From Gammaproteobacteria bacterium (lineage in GTDB: Bacteria > Pseudomonadota > Gammaproteobacteria > Xanthomonadales > SZUA-36): DNA of 37,920 bases. Below the pieces are notes generated by a model. It did not search any database. It was not told the DNA's origin and was given only the letters and a program-made list of their open reading frames with translations. This document shows, piece after piece, positions 23,965 through 32,120 of the stretch. Made by a program: the position numbers and the translations under genes. The stretch spans positions 1 to 37,920 of the forward strand of contig JAJRYF010000015.1 of NCBI GenBank assembly GCA_024275935.1, given 5' to 3'. Each line of letters opens with the position of its first letter. The stretch's first letter is position 1.

Positions 23965-25665
23965 TCAGTGAAGGAAGCTAAGCAACAGGTAACTAGCGAG
24001 AATTACCACAACCCACATAACCATGCTGCCAAGAGGATAATTGCGCGAAAGCAAGCCACTAAGCCTTTCATGCCTTTGGGCAAGATTAGCTAAACGCATT
24101 TCCAACCGCACCAGAAAAGTCTGACGCAATGCAGCATCAACCTTATTCACCGTCGAGAGCAGATATTGGATTGCGGTTGGTAACATCCGGCGATATATCC
24201 AGTCGGTATCCAAATTTGTAGACCGCAACTCAGGCGGATACAAGCCCCTGAGGTTAAGTATTACGAAAGCCAGGGCGGCGAAGAACAGCAATTGAGTCTG
24301 TGCCAGCACATGGGTTGCATCATAGGGGTTATAACCTGTGTCATAGGGTAACAGCGAATATAGTGCTGCGGGATAGACACCAATAGCAATACACAGAACT
24401 GCCGCAATCGACATGGCTATTAACATATTAGCAGGTGGATCACTGGTGCGAATTCCTGAATCATGAGCAAAGAAAGCAAAATATGGAATCTTAATGCCGG
24501 CGTGATGGAACACACCTGCTGAGGCAAATAGCAACACCAGCCATATCCAGTCATATCCATTTTCCAGCGCAGCGGTCATCACCATCGATTTGCTAACAAA
24601 GCCACTAAATAGCGGGAAAGCGGAAATGGAGGCCGCACCAACAATACACAACACTGTAGTTTTAGGCATGGTTTTATACAGCCCGCCCAAACTAGAGCCG
24701 TTTATACGCCCCGTCATATGCAGCACCGCACCCATGCTCATAAATAACAGACCTTTAAAGATTACATCATTAAAAGCGTGAGACACCGCCCCATTAATGG
24801 CCAGTGCTGTACCAATACCAATACCAACAACCATGAAGCCCACCTGGTTTATCAGGCTATAGGCCAACACTCGGCGTAAATCATTTTCGATCACGGCAAA
24901 GAAAATTGGGAAGAAAGTCATGACCGCGCCAATATAAATCAATAGCTCTGTACCGGGATATGCACGCGCCAGCGCATAAACGGCAACCTTGGTGGTAAAG
25001 GCACTTAGAAAAACTGTGCCTGTAACCGTGGCCTCGGGGTATGCATCTGTGAGCCAGCCATGAGCTATGGGGAAAGCACATTTAATCCCGAAGGCCAGGA
25101 AAATAAGCCAACCAGCTATTCCATCCAGCCCGATATAGCCAAATTCCAAGCTGCCATTTTCAGCCCCGTAAAACAAGGCTCCAGCCAAAAGAATAACTCC
25201 AGAGAGCACCTGAATAATGAGATAACGCATCCCGGCTCTGTAGGATCGCTCGGTTTTGCGCGCCCAGATAAGAAATACCGAGGTAATGGCCAGGAACTCC
25301 CAAAACACAAACAGAGTCAACAAGTCGCCGGCGAACACAGCGCCCAGGCCGCTACCAGCGTATAACATTGCCGCTACCTGTTGCGTGGTATCGCGGACAT
25401 GCAAGGCGTAGACCACTCCAAAAAATGCGGCAATATGAAATACATATCCAAACATCAGGCTCAATTTATCGACCCGATAAAGAGTCAGCTGATAATCAAG
25501 AAAAGCGAACTGAACAAGTAGTCCCTCCGGTACCGACCACAGATGAATGGCACTGATAACAGGAATGGCAACCATAATCACACTGCGCAATAAGCCACGG
25601 GTTACCAGAACAAGAAGCGCACCTATAAAGAAGGGGACAAACGGAGGTATTTCAAGCATCCACAT
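23965..25665 (-). CDS. mnhD: Mrp-type antiporter, third NuoL/M/N-like subunit (MnhD family)
   Basis: From ATG 25665 this is 566 aa; a GTG at 25674 is another start. It is a polytopic proton-conducting transporter of the NuoL/M/N and MrpA/D superfamily. The core includes FVFWEFLAITSVFLIW (the conserved TM5 glutamate) and CAFPIAHGWLTDAYPEATVTGTVFLSAFTTKVAVYAL (the TM7-TM8 lysine region). Beyond the usual core of about 480 residues it carries a C-terminal extension with an amphipathic, basic stretch (RLEMRLANLAQRHERLSGLL) and a final membrane helix, reminiscent of the lateral helix of NuoL. It is the last gene of the operon and overlaps the small-protein gene before it by 14 bp. Na+/H+ antiport is inferred from the operon. 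Confidence 0.85.
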   Translation of the reverse strand: MWMLEIPPFVPFFIGALLVLVTRGLLRSVIMVAIPVISAIHLWSVPEGLLVQFAFLDYQLTLYRVDKLSLMFGYVFHIAAFFGVVYALHVRDTTQQVAAMLYAGSGLGAVFAGDLLTLFVFWEFLAITSVFLIWARKTERSYRAGMRYLIIQVLSGVILLAGALFYGAENGSLEFGYIGLDGIAGWLIFLAFGIKCAFPIAHGWLTDAYPEATVTGTVFLSAFTTKVAVYALARAYPGTELLIYIGAVMTFFPIFFAVIENDLRRVLAYSLINQVGFMVVGIGIGTALAINGAVSHAFNDVIFKGLLFMSMGAVLHMTGRINGSSLGGLYKTMPKTTVLCIVGAASISAFPLFSGFVSKSMVMTAALENGYDWIWLVLLFASAGVFHHAGIKIPYFAFFAHDSGIRTSDPPANMLIAMSIAAVLCIAIGVYPAALYSLLPYDTGYNPYDATHVLAQTQLLFFAALAFVILNLRGLYPPELRSTNLDTDWIYRRMLPTAIQYLLSTVNKVDAALRQTFLVRLEMRLANLAQRHERLSGLLSRNYPLGSMVMWVVVILASYLLLSFLH

Positions 25666-25948
25666 CTTTAGCACCTGCCTTCAGTTCGCTTTTCTCTTCT
25701 TCATTCGCATAATAATCTTCTGGCCGCATCAGGAAACCTCGCATCCAGGTGGAAACCAGCACTAGACAAACACTGCCAATAAAACCATAAATCGGGTAGA
25801 AGCCCCATATATTTTCCCAGCTGTGATAAATATGACGATTGATCACAAAATCCAGCCCAAAGAGCAAAAGACAAAGCCCGTAAAACACATATAAAAGGCG
25901 TTTCACATTCTTCGGATTATCAAATATATACTGCTTGTCATTATTCAT
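25652..25948 (-). CDS. Small two-helix membrane protein of the Mrp operon
   Basis: From ATG 25948 the product is 98 aa, with two transmembrane helices (about residues 17-35 and 50-72) and an acidic, lysine-rich C-terminal tail (YYANEEEKSELKAGAKDVDA). Further upstream Met codons lie inside the preceding gene and are less likely. I do not recognise the family. It starts inside the end of the preceding MnhD-like gene (8-bp overlap) and overlaps the start of the last one, so it is tightly coupled to two proton-channel subunits. An accessory or assembly subunit of the antiporter is a reasonable inference. The canonical Mrp operon (A-G) has no such gene. Confidence 0.75.
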   Translation of the reverse strand: MNNDKQYIFDNPKNVKRLLYVFYGLCLLLFGLDFVINRHIYHSWENIWGFYPIYGFIGSVCLVLVSTWMRGFLMRPEDYYANEEEKSELKAGAKDVDA

Positions 25949-27431
25949 GGGCTGGTTGTTCCCGCATTTCCAAAATGGCCGTAGCCAACTCATATAACGG
26001 TTGCGGATAAACAAATAGAGCCAGACAACCAATTGCAGTAATGCTTAGCGCGATTAGAGACGCTAATGGTGCTTCTTTTATCCCGGCATTATCTGCCACA
26101 AAACCTTTCCCCGGGAAGAACGCTCGATATGGTATTGGCAACAAATAGGCAATATTGAGCAATGAGCTAATCATCAGCACGACCAAAATAGTCCATTGCG
26201 CCGTATCTATTGTCCCCATCAGCAAAAACCACTTGCTCCATGTACCGCCTGTGGGCGGTAGACCAATTATGCTGAGACTGGCAATAAAAAAAGCCGCCAT
26301 GGTAATGGGCATTTGCCGGCCAATACCACGCATTTCACTGACCTTCGATTTATGGGTCGCGACCAGTATGGCCCCGGCACAGAAAAACAAAGTGATTTTA
26401 CCGAAGGCATGCATAGCGATATGCATGGAACCACCGATAACCCCAGCTGAGGTGGCAAGCAAGGCGCCGATGGTGACATAACCCAATTGACTAACAGTGG
26501 AGTAAGCCAGTCGAGCCTTCAGATTATCCTGGCGCATGGCAACTAGTGAGGCCAACAATACGGTTGCACCTGCCAAATAGAGTAGAAACTGAGTGCTGGG
26601 TAATTCCGATAACAAATCAATGCCAAAGATAAACACGCAAATCTTTAACACCGTAAATACTCCGGCTTTTACCACTGCAACCGCGTGTAACAGTGAACTC
26701 ACCGGGGTTGGCGCGACCATAGCGGCAGGTAGCCACCGATGAAAGGGCATAATGGCCGCTTTACCGATACCAAAAATAAACAATACAAGAATAATAGCTA
26801 AAACTGTTTTATTGACGCTGGAATCAAATACACCACCTGGGGTAAGTTCCAGCGTACCGGCCACAAACCATGTACTTATAATGGCGAACAGGAAAAAAGC
26901 AATCGAGGTGCTGAGTAATATACCTAGATAAACCCGCCCGCCCTTCTTTGCCTTTTCTGTTCCCGCATGGGTAACCAGTGGATAGGTGGACAGGGTTAGC
27001 ACTTCGTAAAAAATAAAGAGAGTGAACAGGTTACTAGAAAAGGCTATCCCCATCACACTGCTTATAGCAATGGCAAAACAGATATAAAAGCGGGTTTGAT
27101 TTTCTTCATGATGCGCCCGCATATAGCCAATTGAATAGACCGTTGTAATCAGCCAGAGGAAACTGGCGATTAAGGCGAAGATCATTCCCAGTGGCTCAAT
27201 TGAAAAACTCAACTGCAATCCCGGCAGAATCGCCAACCATTGAACACTGATGCTTTCACCAGCCTTGAGACCAAGGTAAAGATTAATCACACAATAAAGT
27301 ACCGCCAGGCTGGTCACAATAGTGACACCTTCACGCAAATTAGGATTTCTACCAGTGGCCGCGATACCCAAAGTCGCCAGCAGCGGTAAAATTATGGTTA
27401 GCTGCAGCATGGTCTCAAGGGAAAGACTCAT
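25941..27431 (-). CDS. mnhD: Mrp-type antiporter, second NuoL/M/N-like subunit (NuoL/MrpA-core like)
   Basis: This 496-aa polytopic protein has about 14 helices. Key segments are LFIFYEVLTLSTYPLVTH (TM5 glutamate) and KAAIMPFHRWLPAAMVAPTPVSSLLHAVAVVKAGVFTVLKI (TM7-TM8 lysines). The HAVAVVKAGVF wording is closer to NuoL and the N-terminal half of MrpA than to MrpD, so this may stand in for the missing MrpA core. It lacks the MrpA C-terminal DUF4040 part, which is encoded separately as a fusion to MnhB. It overlaps the gene before it by 4 bp and the next by 8 bp. Transport of Na+, K+ or H+ cannot be told from sequence alone. Confidence 0.87.
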   Translation of the reverse strand: MSLSLETMLQLTIILPLLATLGIAATGRNPNLREGVTIVTSLAVLYCVINLYLGLKAGESISVQWLAILPGLQLSFSIEPLGMIFALIASFLWLITTVYSIGYMRAHHEENQTRFYICFAIAISSVMGIAFSSNLFTLFIFYEVLTLSTYPLVTHAGTEKAKKGGRVYLGILLSTSIAFFLFAIISTWFVAGTLELTPGGVFDSSVNKTVLAIILVLFIFGIGKAAIMPFHRWLPAAMVAPTPVSSLLHAVAVVKAGVFTVLKICVFIFGIDLLSELPSTQFLLYLAGATVLLASLVAMRQDNLKARLAYSTVSQLGYVTIGALLATSAGVIGGSMHIAMHAFGKITLFFCAGAILVATHKSKVSEMRGIGRQMPITMAAFFIASLSIIGLPPTGGTWSKWFLLMGTIDTAQWTILVVLMISSLLNIAYLLPIPYRAFFPGKGFVADNAGIKEAPLASLIALSITAIGCLALFVYPQPLYELATAILEMREQPAHE

Positions 27432-28906
27432 GGGCTAATTCCTAACAGGCTATGAGCCGCAGCTTGTGCCACCTGAATACTCAGACGCGTATCTATGCCA
27501 AAATAAATATTTGCTCCCACCAATAACCAGATGGGTATCAAAAATGCTAATGGAGCTTCCTTGGCCGGCTCCTTACCTGCTACTGGATCTTTGAAATAGG
27601 CAGCTTCAATAATTCGCCAAACATAAACTATGGCAAATAAGGAGCCCAGCAGTATAAGTACAGCCACCGGCCACCAGCCATTTTCAATAGAGGCCATTAC
27701 CAGATACCACTTGCTGACAAAACCAACCGTCAGCGGCACGCCAATTAAACTTAAACCACCCGCAACTATGGCGGCCATGGTAAAGGGCATTTGCCTGCCC
27801 AAGCCATTAAAGCTGCTCAGTTGAACACTGCCAATACGGTACATCACCGCTCCTAATGCCAGAAACAGCGCGCCCTTCATCAAGGCATGATTAAACAAAT
27901 GCAGTAGCGTTGCCATCAGCCCGGCGGTTGTGCCGATACTGAAACCGACAATCATATAACCAACCTGGGCCACACTGGAATAGGCAAACACATGCTTTAC
28001 ATTTTTTTGGTATACAGCAGCCGTTGAGGCCACAAACACCCCGACAAGACCGAGCACCACAAACAGTGTTTGCAACGGTAAGGTGGTGAATGAAAAGGAA
28101 ATGCCAAAAATCGAATAGGTGAAACGAATAAGTAGATATACGGCAACTTTGGTGGCGGTAGCCGCTAGAAAAGCCGTTACTATTGATGGGGCATAAGCAT
28201 AGGCGTTAGGCAGCCACAAGTGTAGGGGGAACAGAGCAAGTTTCAGGCACACCCCAACCACAAAAAAAGCAAAAGCGGCAAAGATAGTGCGGGTTTGGGC
28301 AACCTCTGGCAGGAGCACAGCCAAATCAGCCATATTCAAAGTGCCAGTCATCTGGTACATAAGGCCGATACTGATCAGAATGAATGTGGCCCCGATTGTA
28401 CCCATTATCAAATACTGATAGGCAGCCCAGAGGGCGCGCCTGTCTTTGCCCAAGGCAATCAGAGCGTAGGTGGACAGGGAGGATATTTCCAGGAACACGA
28501 ATACATTAAACACATCCCCAGTTGAAACAATACCCAACAAGCCCGTTAAGGCAAACAAAAACAGAATATAAAAATATATCTGCCGATTTTTAGGGATTTC
28601 TTTGTCTATGCTGGTCTGAGCGGCAATTAATACTACAGTGCTCATTGCAGTAATAATTAGCGACAGAAATGCGCTGAGCCTGTCAATTCGGTACTCAATA
28701 CCCCAAGGGCCACTCCAGCCACCCATCTCGTAGATTATAGGACCTGAAACCATCACCTGCTGCAGCAGGGCCACACTGATGAGAAATGCCAGACCGCTAA
28801 CGATGAGCGTGAACATCCATACAAGATGCGGCCTCCTCAGAAATAAACACAGAGGTGCCGCCATCAATGGTATAAGAACTTGCAAAGCAGGGAGATGGGT
28901 TAACAC
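27428..28906 (-). CDS. mnhD: Na+/H+ antiporter subunit MnhD
   Basis: This 492-aa protein is closest to true MrpD/MnhD. It has VFVFLEISSLSTYALIALG with the TM5 glutamate, LKLALFPLHLWLPNAYAYAPSIVTAFLAATATKVAVYLLIRF with the conserved lysines, and YSSVAQVGYMIVG later in the core. About 14 transmembrane helices are expected. It overlaps mnhC by 7 bp and the next NuoL-like gene by 4 bp. Together with MnhC it corresponds to the NuoN/NuoK-like part of the complex. Confidence 0.92.
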   Translation of the reverse strand: MLTHLPALQVLIPLMAAPLCLFLRRPHLVWMFTLIVSGLAFLISVALLQQVMVSGPIIYEMGGWSGPWGIEYRIDRLSAFLSLIITAMSTVVLIAAQTSIDKEIPKNRQIYFYILFLFALTGLLGIVSTGDVFNVFVFLEISSLSTYALIALGKDRRALWAAYQYLIMGTIGATFILISIGLMYQMTGTLNMADLAVLLPEVAQTRTIFAAFAFFVVGVCLKLALFPLHLWLPNAYAYAPSIVTAFLAATATKVAVYLLIRFTYSIFGISFSFTTLPLQTLFVVLGLVGVFVASTAAVYQKNVKHVFAYSSVAQVGYMIVGFSIGTTAGLMATLLHLFNHALMKGALFLALGAVMYRIGSVQLSSFNGLGRQMPFTMAAIVAGGLSLIGVPLTVGFVSKWYLVMASIENGWWPVAVLILLGSLFAIVYVWRIIEAAYFKDPVAGKEPAKEAPLAFLIPIWLLVGANIYFGIDTRLSIQVAQAAAHSLLGISP

Positions 28907-29259
28907 TCTTTATTATCCTTTATTTGAATCTCTTCTTCCTCGATGCTTCCGTAAGCTTCTTTAATGCGTACGACAATCGCGAGCCCCAGGGCTGTAGTCG
29001 CCAGGCTCACCACAATAGCTGTCAGAATTAAAACATGGGTCAAGGGGTTCGAATACAGCTCCACACCCTCGACCAATATGGGCGCCGTGCCGCCGTCGAC
29101 CTTGCCTAAACTAATATAAAAAATAAAAACAGATGTCTGGAAAATATTCAGACCGATAATTTTCTTGACCAGGTTACCATTGGCAATAACGATGTACAGC
29201 CCGATCATCATCAACACCACAACAATCCAGTAATTATAAAGCCCCAATACCGTCGTCAC
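28900..29259 (-). CDS. mnhC: Na+/H+ antiporter subunit MnhC (NuoK-like)
   Basis: This 119-aa protein has three transmembrane helices and is homologous to NuoK. YWIVVVLMMIGLYIVIANGNLVKKIIGLNIFQTSVFIFYISLG covers TM1-TM2 with the conserved Gly and Asn, and VLILTAIVVSLATTALGLAIVVRI is TM3. The C-terminal tail is acidic. It overlaps the DUF4040-MnhB gene by 4 bp and mnhD by 7 bp, showing tight operon packing. Confidence 0.92.
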   Translation of the reverse strand: MTTVLGLYNYWIVVVLMMIGLYIVIANGNLVKKIIGLNIFQTSVFIFYISLGKVDGGTAPILVEGVELYSNPLTHVLILTAIVVSLATTALGLAIVVRIKEAYGSIEEEEIQIKDNKEC

Positions 29260-30233
29260 AGCTTATCCCCTTCACTACTAAAGCCTATGCGGCTGGCAAA
29301 GTTAAAAAAGATGATGATCACAACCATTGCAACGGCGATACCAACCCCCAACTCAATTAAAAGAATACCCAAATGTTGTCCTGCGACCGGATCAGCAGCC
29401 AAAACATTATAATCAAGGAAATTACCCCCGCTCAACATAGAAACCACGCCCACACCGCCATAAAGCAAGACCCCGACAGCAGCGAATAATTGAACAAAAG
29501 ACTGGTTAATAACGCGGCGCGCCACACTCATGCCAAACAGCATGGCATAAAGAATTATAGCGGCGGCAAAGATAACGCCTGCCTGGAAACCACCCCCGGG
29601 CCCGAAGTCTCCGTGGAACTGCACATAAAGGGCGAATAGCAGAATAAAAGGAATCAGTATTTTGCTAACAATACGCACCACCAAGTGCTCTTCATGCATT
29701 GATTCGTTAATAGAATCTATTTCAGAATCATCTTTCTCGCGGCGCGAGAATGACAATAAGGCCAGCACCCCGATGCCGGCGGTAAAGATAACAACAACCT
29801 CGCCAAAGGTATCAAAACCTCTGTAGCTTGCCAGTACAGAAGTAACAATATTTTCGACACCAATTTCCATAAATGAGTCATTAAGATACCGCTGTACAAC
29901 ATGGAGGTTGGCAGCTGAATTGACATCTCCATAGCTAGGCATATCCAAAGTAGCGTAAATCAATAAAGCACCAGTGACACAAACAACAGTCAAAGCCAAT
30001 AGAGGCTTATGCCCTGAAGTTTTCTCTGAGCGACCAGTCATTGCAATTGTTGTTAGCATGAGCAATGTGGATATACCAGCCCCTACAGATGCTTCTGTAA
30101 ATGCCACATCCACGGCATCCATACTTACAAAAAGGCTGGCAGAGAGCAAGCCGTAAATACCCGCCAGCATAGCTACTGCAAACAGGTCCTTCAGCCGCAC
30201 AATAGCAATAGCTACGCATACCAAAAAAGCCAA
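29256..30233 (-). CDS. mnhB: DUF4040 (MrpA C-terminal part) - MnhB fusion subunit
   Basis: This protein is 325 aa from the TTG at 30233. Residues 1-80 match the DUF4040 module of the MrpA C-terminal region (IVRLKDLFAVAMLAGIYGLL, then DVAFTEASVGAG). The middle (about 90-160) resembles the MbhE-like part, with YRGFDTFGEVVVIFTAGIGVLALL. Residues 175-325 are an MnhB domain with VQFHGDFGPGGGFQAGVIFAAA. So the C-terminal MrpA modules are fused to MnhB and split from the NuoL-like core. The start is uncertain: the frame is open back to a TAA at 30264-30266 with no ATG or GTG, and GGAG at 30268-30271 suits initiation at an ATC near 30260. That would complete the first membrane helix. Confidence 0.88.
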   Translation of the reverse strand: MAFLVCVAIAIVRLKDLFAVAMLAGIYGLLSASLFVSMDAVDVAFTEASVGAGISTLLMLTTIAMTGRSEKTSGHKPLLALTVVCVTGALLIYATLDMPSYGDVNSAANLHVVQRYLNDSFMEIGVENIVTSVLASYRGFDTFGEVVVIFTAGIGVLALLSFSRREKDDSEIDSINESMHEEHLVVRIVSKILIPFILLFALYVQFHGDFGPGGGFQAGVIFAAAIILYAMLFGMSVARRVINQSFVQLFAAVGVLLYGGVGVVSMLSGGNFLDYNVLAADPVAGQHLGILLIELGVGIAVAMVVIIIFFNFASRIGFSSEGDKL

Positions 30234-30247
30234 TAAGGTAATGTCTA

Positions 30248-30592
30248 CTATAAATGAGATGATTTATCTCCAGTTTTGGTTTCTGCTTGAACAAGTAGAG
30301 GCTGGAGACCGCTATTCATCGCAGCTTTGGCGATGGCGTGACTTGCAGTAGGGCTAATGAACAGTGTCATCAGCAATATCATTACCAGCTTCATCATTAC
30401 GATCATTTCTGGGTTTTGCAGCATTAACCCGATTAAGATCATGCTTGCCGCCAGAGTATCAGATACACCTGCCGCATGCATACGAGTATAAAAATCAGGA
30501 AATCTAATAATGCCAATTCCGCCCGATAAGCAGAGGAAACTCCCTAATAACAGACACAGTGCACTGCCTATACCAATAACCATATCCATCAT
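30248..30592 (-). CDS. mnhG: Na+/H+ antiporter subunit MnhG
   Basis: This 114-aa small membrane protein has three helices and the MnhG signature GGIGIIRFPDFYTRMHAAGVSDTLAASMILIGLML. The tail (LLVQAETKTGDKSSHL) is hydrophilic. It overlaps mnhF by 4 bp. Its last codons contain GGAG, the likely ribosome-binding site of the next gene. Confidence 0.93.
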   Translation of the reverse strand: MMDMVIGIGSALCLLLGSFLCLSGGIGIIRFPDFYTRMHAAGVSDTLAASMILIGLMLQNPEMIVMMKLVMILLMTLFISPTASHAIAKAAMNSGLQPLLVQAETKTGDKSSHL

Positions 30593-30882
30593 GAACTATT
30601 TTCCCCTGAATCTTTTTCTTGAATATCATGCTTAAACACCGGGGAGTTGGAAAAACGCAGCACCCCAATCACGCTGATAAAATTAATCAGCGCGTAAACG
30701 ATGGCAATATCCAGAAATTCAGGTCGCCCCATCACAAAACCTAACAGGGAAATGAGTAGCACCGTTTTTGTACCAAACATATTAACCGCAAGAATACGAT
30801 CATAAAATGTTGGCCCCAGGAACCCCCGAATGATTGTTAGAGCCATAACAACAAGCATGGCTACGGTTGCAGCTATCAACAT
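30589..30882 (-). CDS. mnhF: Na+/H+ antiporter subunit MnhF
   Basis: This 97-aa protein has three transmembrane helices and the family core GPTFYDRILAVNMFGTKTVLLISLLGF followed by FLDIAIVYALINFISVIGVLRF. It overlaps mnhE by 7 bp and mnhG by 4 bp. It acts with MnhE and MnhG in the membrane domain that is required for antiport but not homologous to complex I. Confidence 0.93.
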   Translation of the reverse strand: MLIAATVAMLVVMALTIIRGFLGPTFYDRILAVNMFGTKTVLLISLLGFVMGRPEFLDIAIVYALINFISVIGVLRFSNSPVFKHDIQEKDSGENSS

Positions 30883-31352
30883 AATTTTTCCAGCTTACTT
30901 ACCCTGCGGTCCATCTCACCAGCTTTTAGGGATTGAATGTTTTCACTTATTAAGGCATGTACTATTAAGCGATCAGCATCAATACTTATCGTTACTGTTC
31001 CAGGGGTCAATGTAATTGAGTTTGCATATATTACTTTCCCCATATCAGTCTTTTGGCTTGCGGTAATAGTTGCCAAAGTTGGAGAAATAGAGCCCTTACC
31101 AAGCCATATCTTCTTTACTACAGAAATATTTGCCAGAATTATTTCTTTGATGAGCCAGACATAATAAACCAGTATTTTGCCTGAGAGATCCAGCGGCTGT
31201 GATTCGTGATCAACCACATTCATTCTGTGTACTATATATACAACGACAACAATGGAAACTGCCCCCAGAGATAAAATGAGCGGGGTATAGTAGCCAGAAT
31301 TGAGTAGCCAAAAAACCACTAGGCCCAATGATAAACTGATAGTGTATCGCAT
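30876..31352 (-). CDS. mnhE: Na+/H+ antiporter subunit MnhE
   Basis: This 158-aa protein has two N-terminal transmembrane helices and a cytoplasmic domain with the MnhE motif YANSITLTPGTVTISIDADRLIVHAL. AAGAG precedes the ATG. It is the first gene of the nine-gene operon mnhE-F-G-(A'B)-C-D-D-x-D, which runs without gaps larger than about 15 bp. Promoter elements should lie in 31353-31430, where a perfect inverted repeat TCTGCTCT/AGAGCAGA (31376-31405) occurs; it could be an operator. Confidence 0.9.
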   Translation of the reverse strand: MRYTISLSLGLVVFWLLNSGYYTPLILSLGAVSIVVVVYIVHRMNVVDHESQPLDLSGKILVYYVWLIKEIILANISVVKKIWLGKGSISPTLATITASQKTDMGKVIYANSITLTPGTVTISIDADRLIVHALISENIQSLKAGEMDRRVSKLEKLC

Positions 31353-31375
31353 TAGATTTGCTCTTATCCCTCACA

Positions 31376-31405
31376 TCTGCTCTGGCTTAAATTTCGGAGA
31401 GCAGA
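31376..31405. promoter_or_regulatory. Inverted repeat upstream of mnhE, possible operator
   Basis: TCTGCTCT (31376-31383) and AGAGCAGA (31398-31405) are perfect reverse complements 14 bp apart, 24 bp upstream of the mnhE start and just before a small plus-strand ORF. A regulator-binding site or a leader hairpin would fit; no family can be named. Confidence 0.35.
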
Positions 31406-31428
31406 TTACCCAAATATATTAGCTGGTA

Positions 31429-31599
31429 ATGATACCTCAGAAGCCCGAGGGACTAAACAATTTTATCTTTAGAAAATTAAATTTGCAGCTTAATCTATAT
31501 GCTGGGCTGGAGTTTGGCACGCTTAAACGCCATCAGCTTGAACTGCTGGCAATCGCCATCGATACTGGGGTAACACTCCCAGTGTGGCAAAACCAATGA
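31429..31599 (+). CDS. Small ORF (56 aa), hypothetical
   Basis: ATG at 31429 opens 56 codons ending in TGA at 31597-31599. The product has a basic N-terminal half and a protein-like C-terminal half (YAGLEFGTLKRHQLELLAIAIDTG, then VTLPVWQNQ) with balanced composition. It is the only plus-strand ORF in this region and sits between mnhE and the CBS gene, both on the minus strand. There is no good Shine-Dalgarno sequence (only AGCTGG just before). I do not recognise the family. It could be a real small protein, a decayed C-terminal fragment of a lost gene, or chance. Confidence 0.35.
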   Translation: MIPQKPEGLNNFIFRKLNLQLNLYAGLEFGTLKRHQLELLAIAIDTGVTLPVWQNQ

Positions 31600-31626
31600 T
31601 TAAGCAGAACCCTTATACTCGGAAAA

Positions 31627-32061
31627 TCAATAACCACCAGCGATATAATTACTTAGCTGATCTAATTCCGCTTTCTTCTCAAACAGCAAGTATTTAACTA
31701 CATCACCAATTGAAATAATTCCGCAGAGCGATCCATCATCCAGTATTGGCAAATGCCGGTAGCGATTTCTGGTCATCAACTCCATGCAGTACTCAAGATC
31801 ATCATCCAAAGTCGCACACAGTACTGGGCTGGACATGACTTCAGATAGTGTCGTTTTTCTTGAGGAGCGGAATTTAAGTGCAATTTTGCGCATGTAGTCG
31901 CGCTCTGAAAACACACCGATAAGCTCTTCATCCTCAACTACCAACAGGGCGCCAACATTGCGTTGCGCCATCATTCTAATAGCCTCGAAAACCGTGCTTG
32001 AAGGTGGGACAGTAATTACATTCTGCCCTTTTATTTGGAGAATTTCCCTTAAAGTGCTCAT
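31627..32061 (-). CDS. CBS-domain pair protein
   Basis: From ATG 32061 the product is 144 aa and consists of two CBS domains in tandem (residues about 8-62 and 75-132), which bind adenine nucleotides such as AMP, ATP or SAM. Motifs are VFEAIRMMAQRNVGALLVVEDEELIGVFSERDYMRKI and YCMELMTRNRYRHLPILDDGSLCGIISIGDVVKYL. An ATG at 32115 would add 18 residues; 32061 is preferred because GAGG lies about 9 nt before it and the family begins at this point. Stand-alone CBS pairs are common regulators. It stands alone; no partner is visible. Confidence 0.88.
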   Translation of the reverse strand: MSTLREILQIKGQNVITVPPSSTVFEAIRMMAQRNVGALLVVEDEELIGVFSERDYMRKIALKFRSSRKTTLSEVMSSPVLCATLDDDLEYCMELMTRNRYRHLPILDDGSLCGIISIGDVVKYLLFEKKAELDQLSNYIAGGY

Positions 32062-32120
32062 ATCAATTACCTCAGACTGAGGCTTAAATTTACGCCTGTC
32101 TGAGGGAAAACGCAAGTCGA

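Noticed and set aside
29040-29060. tRNA T-arm-like GGTTCGAAT
   Set aside because: It lies inside mnhC with no cloverleaf around it. No tRNA or rRNA gene was seen anywhere in the window.
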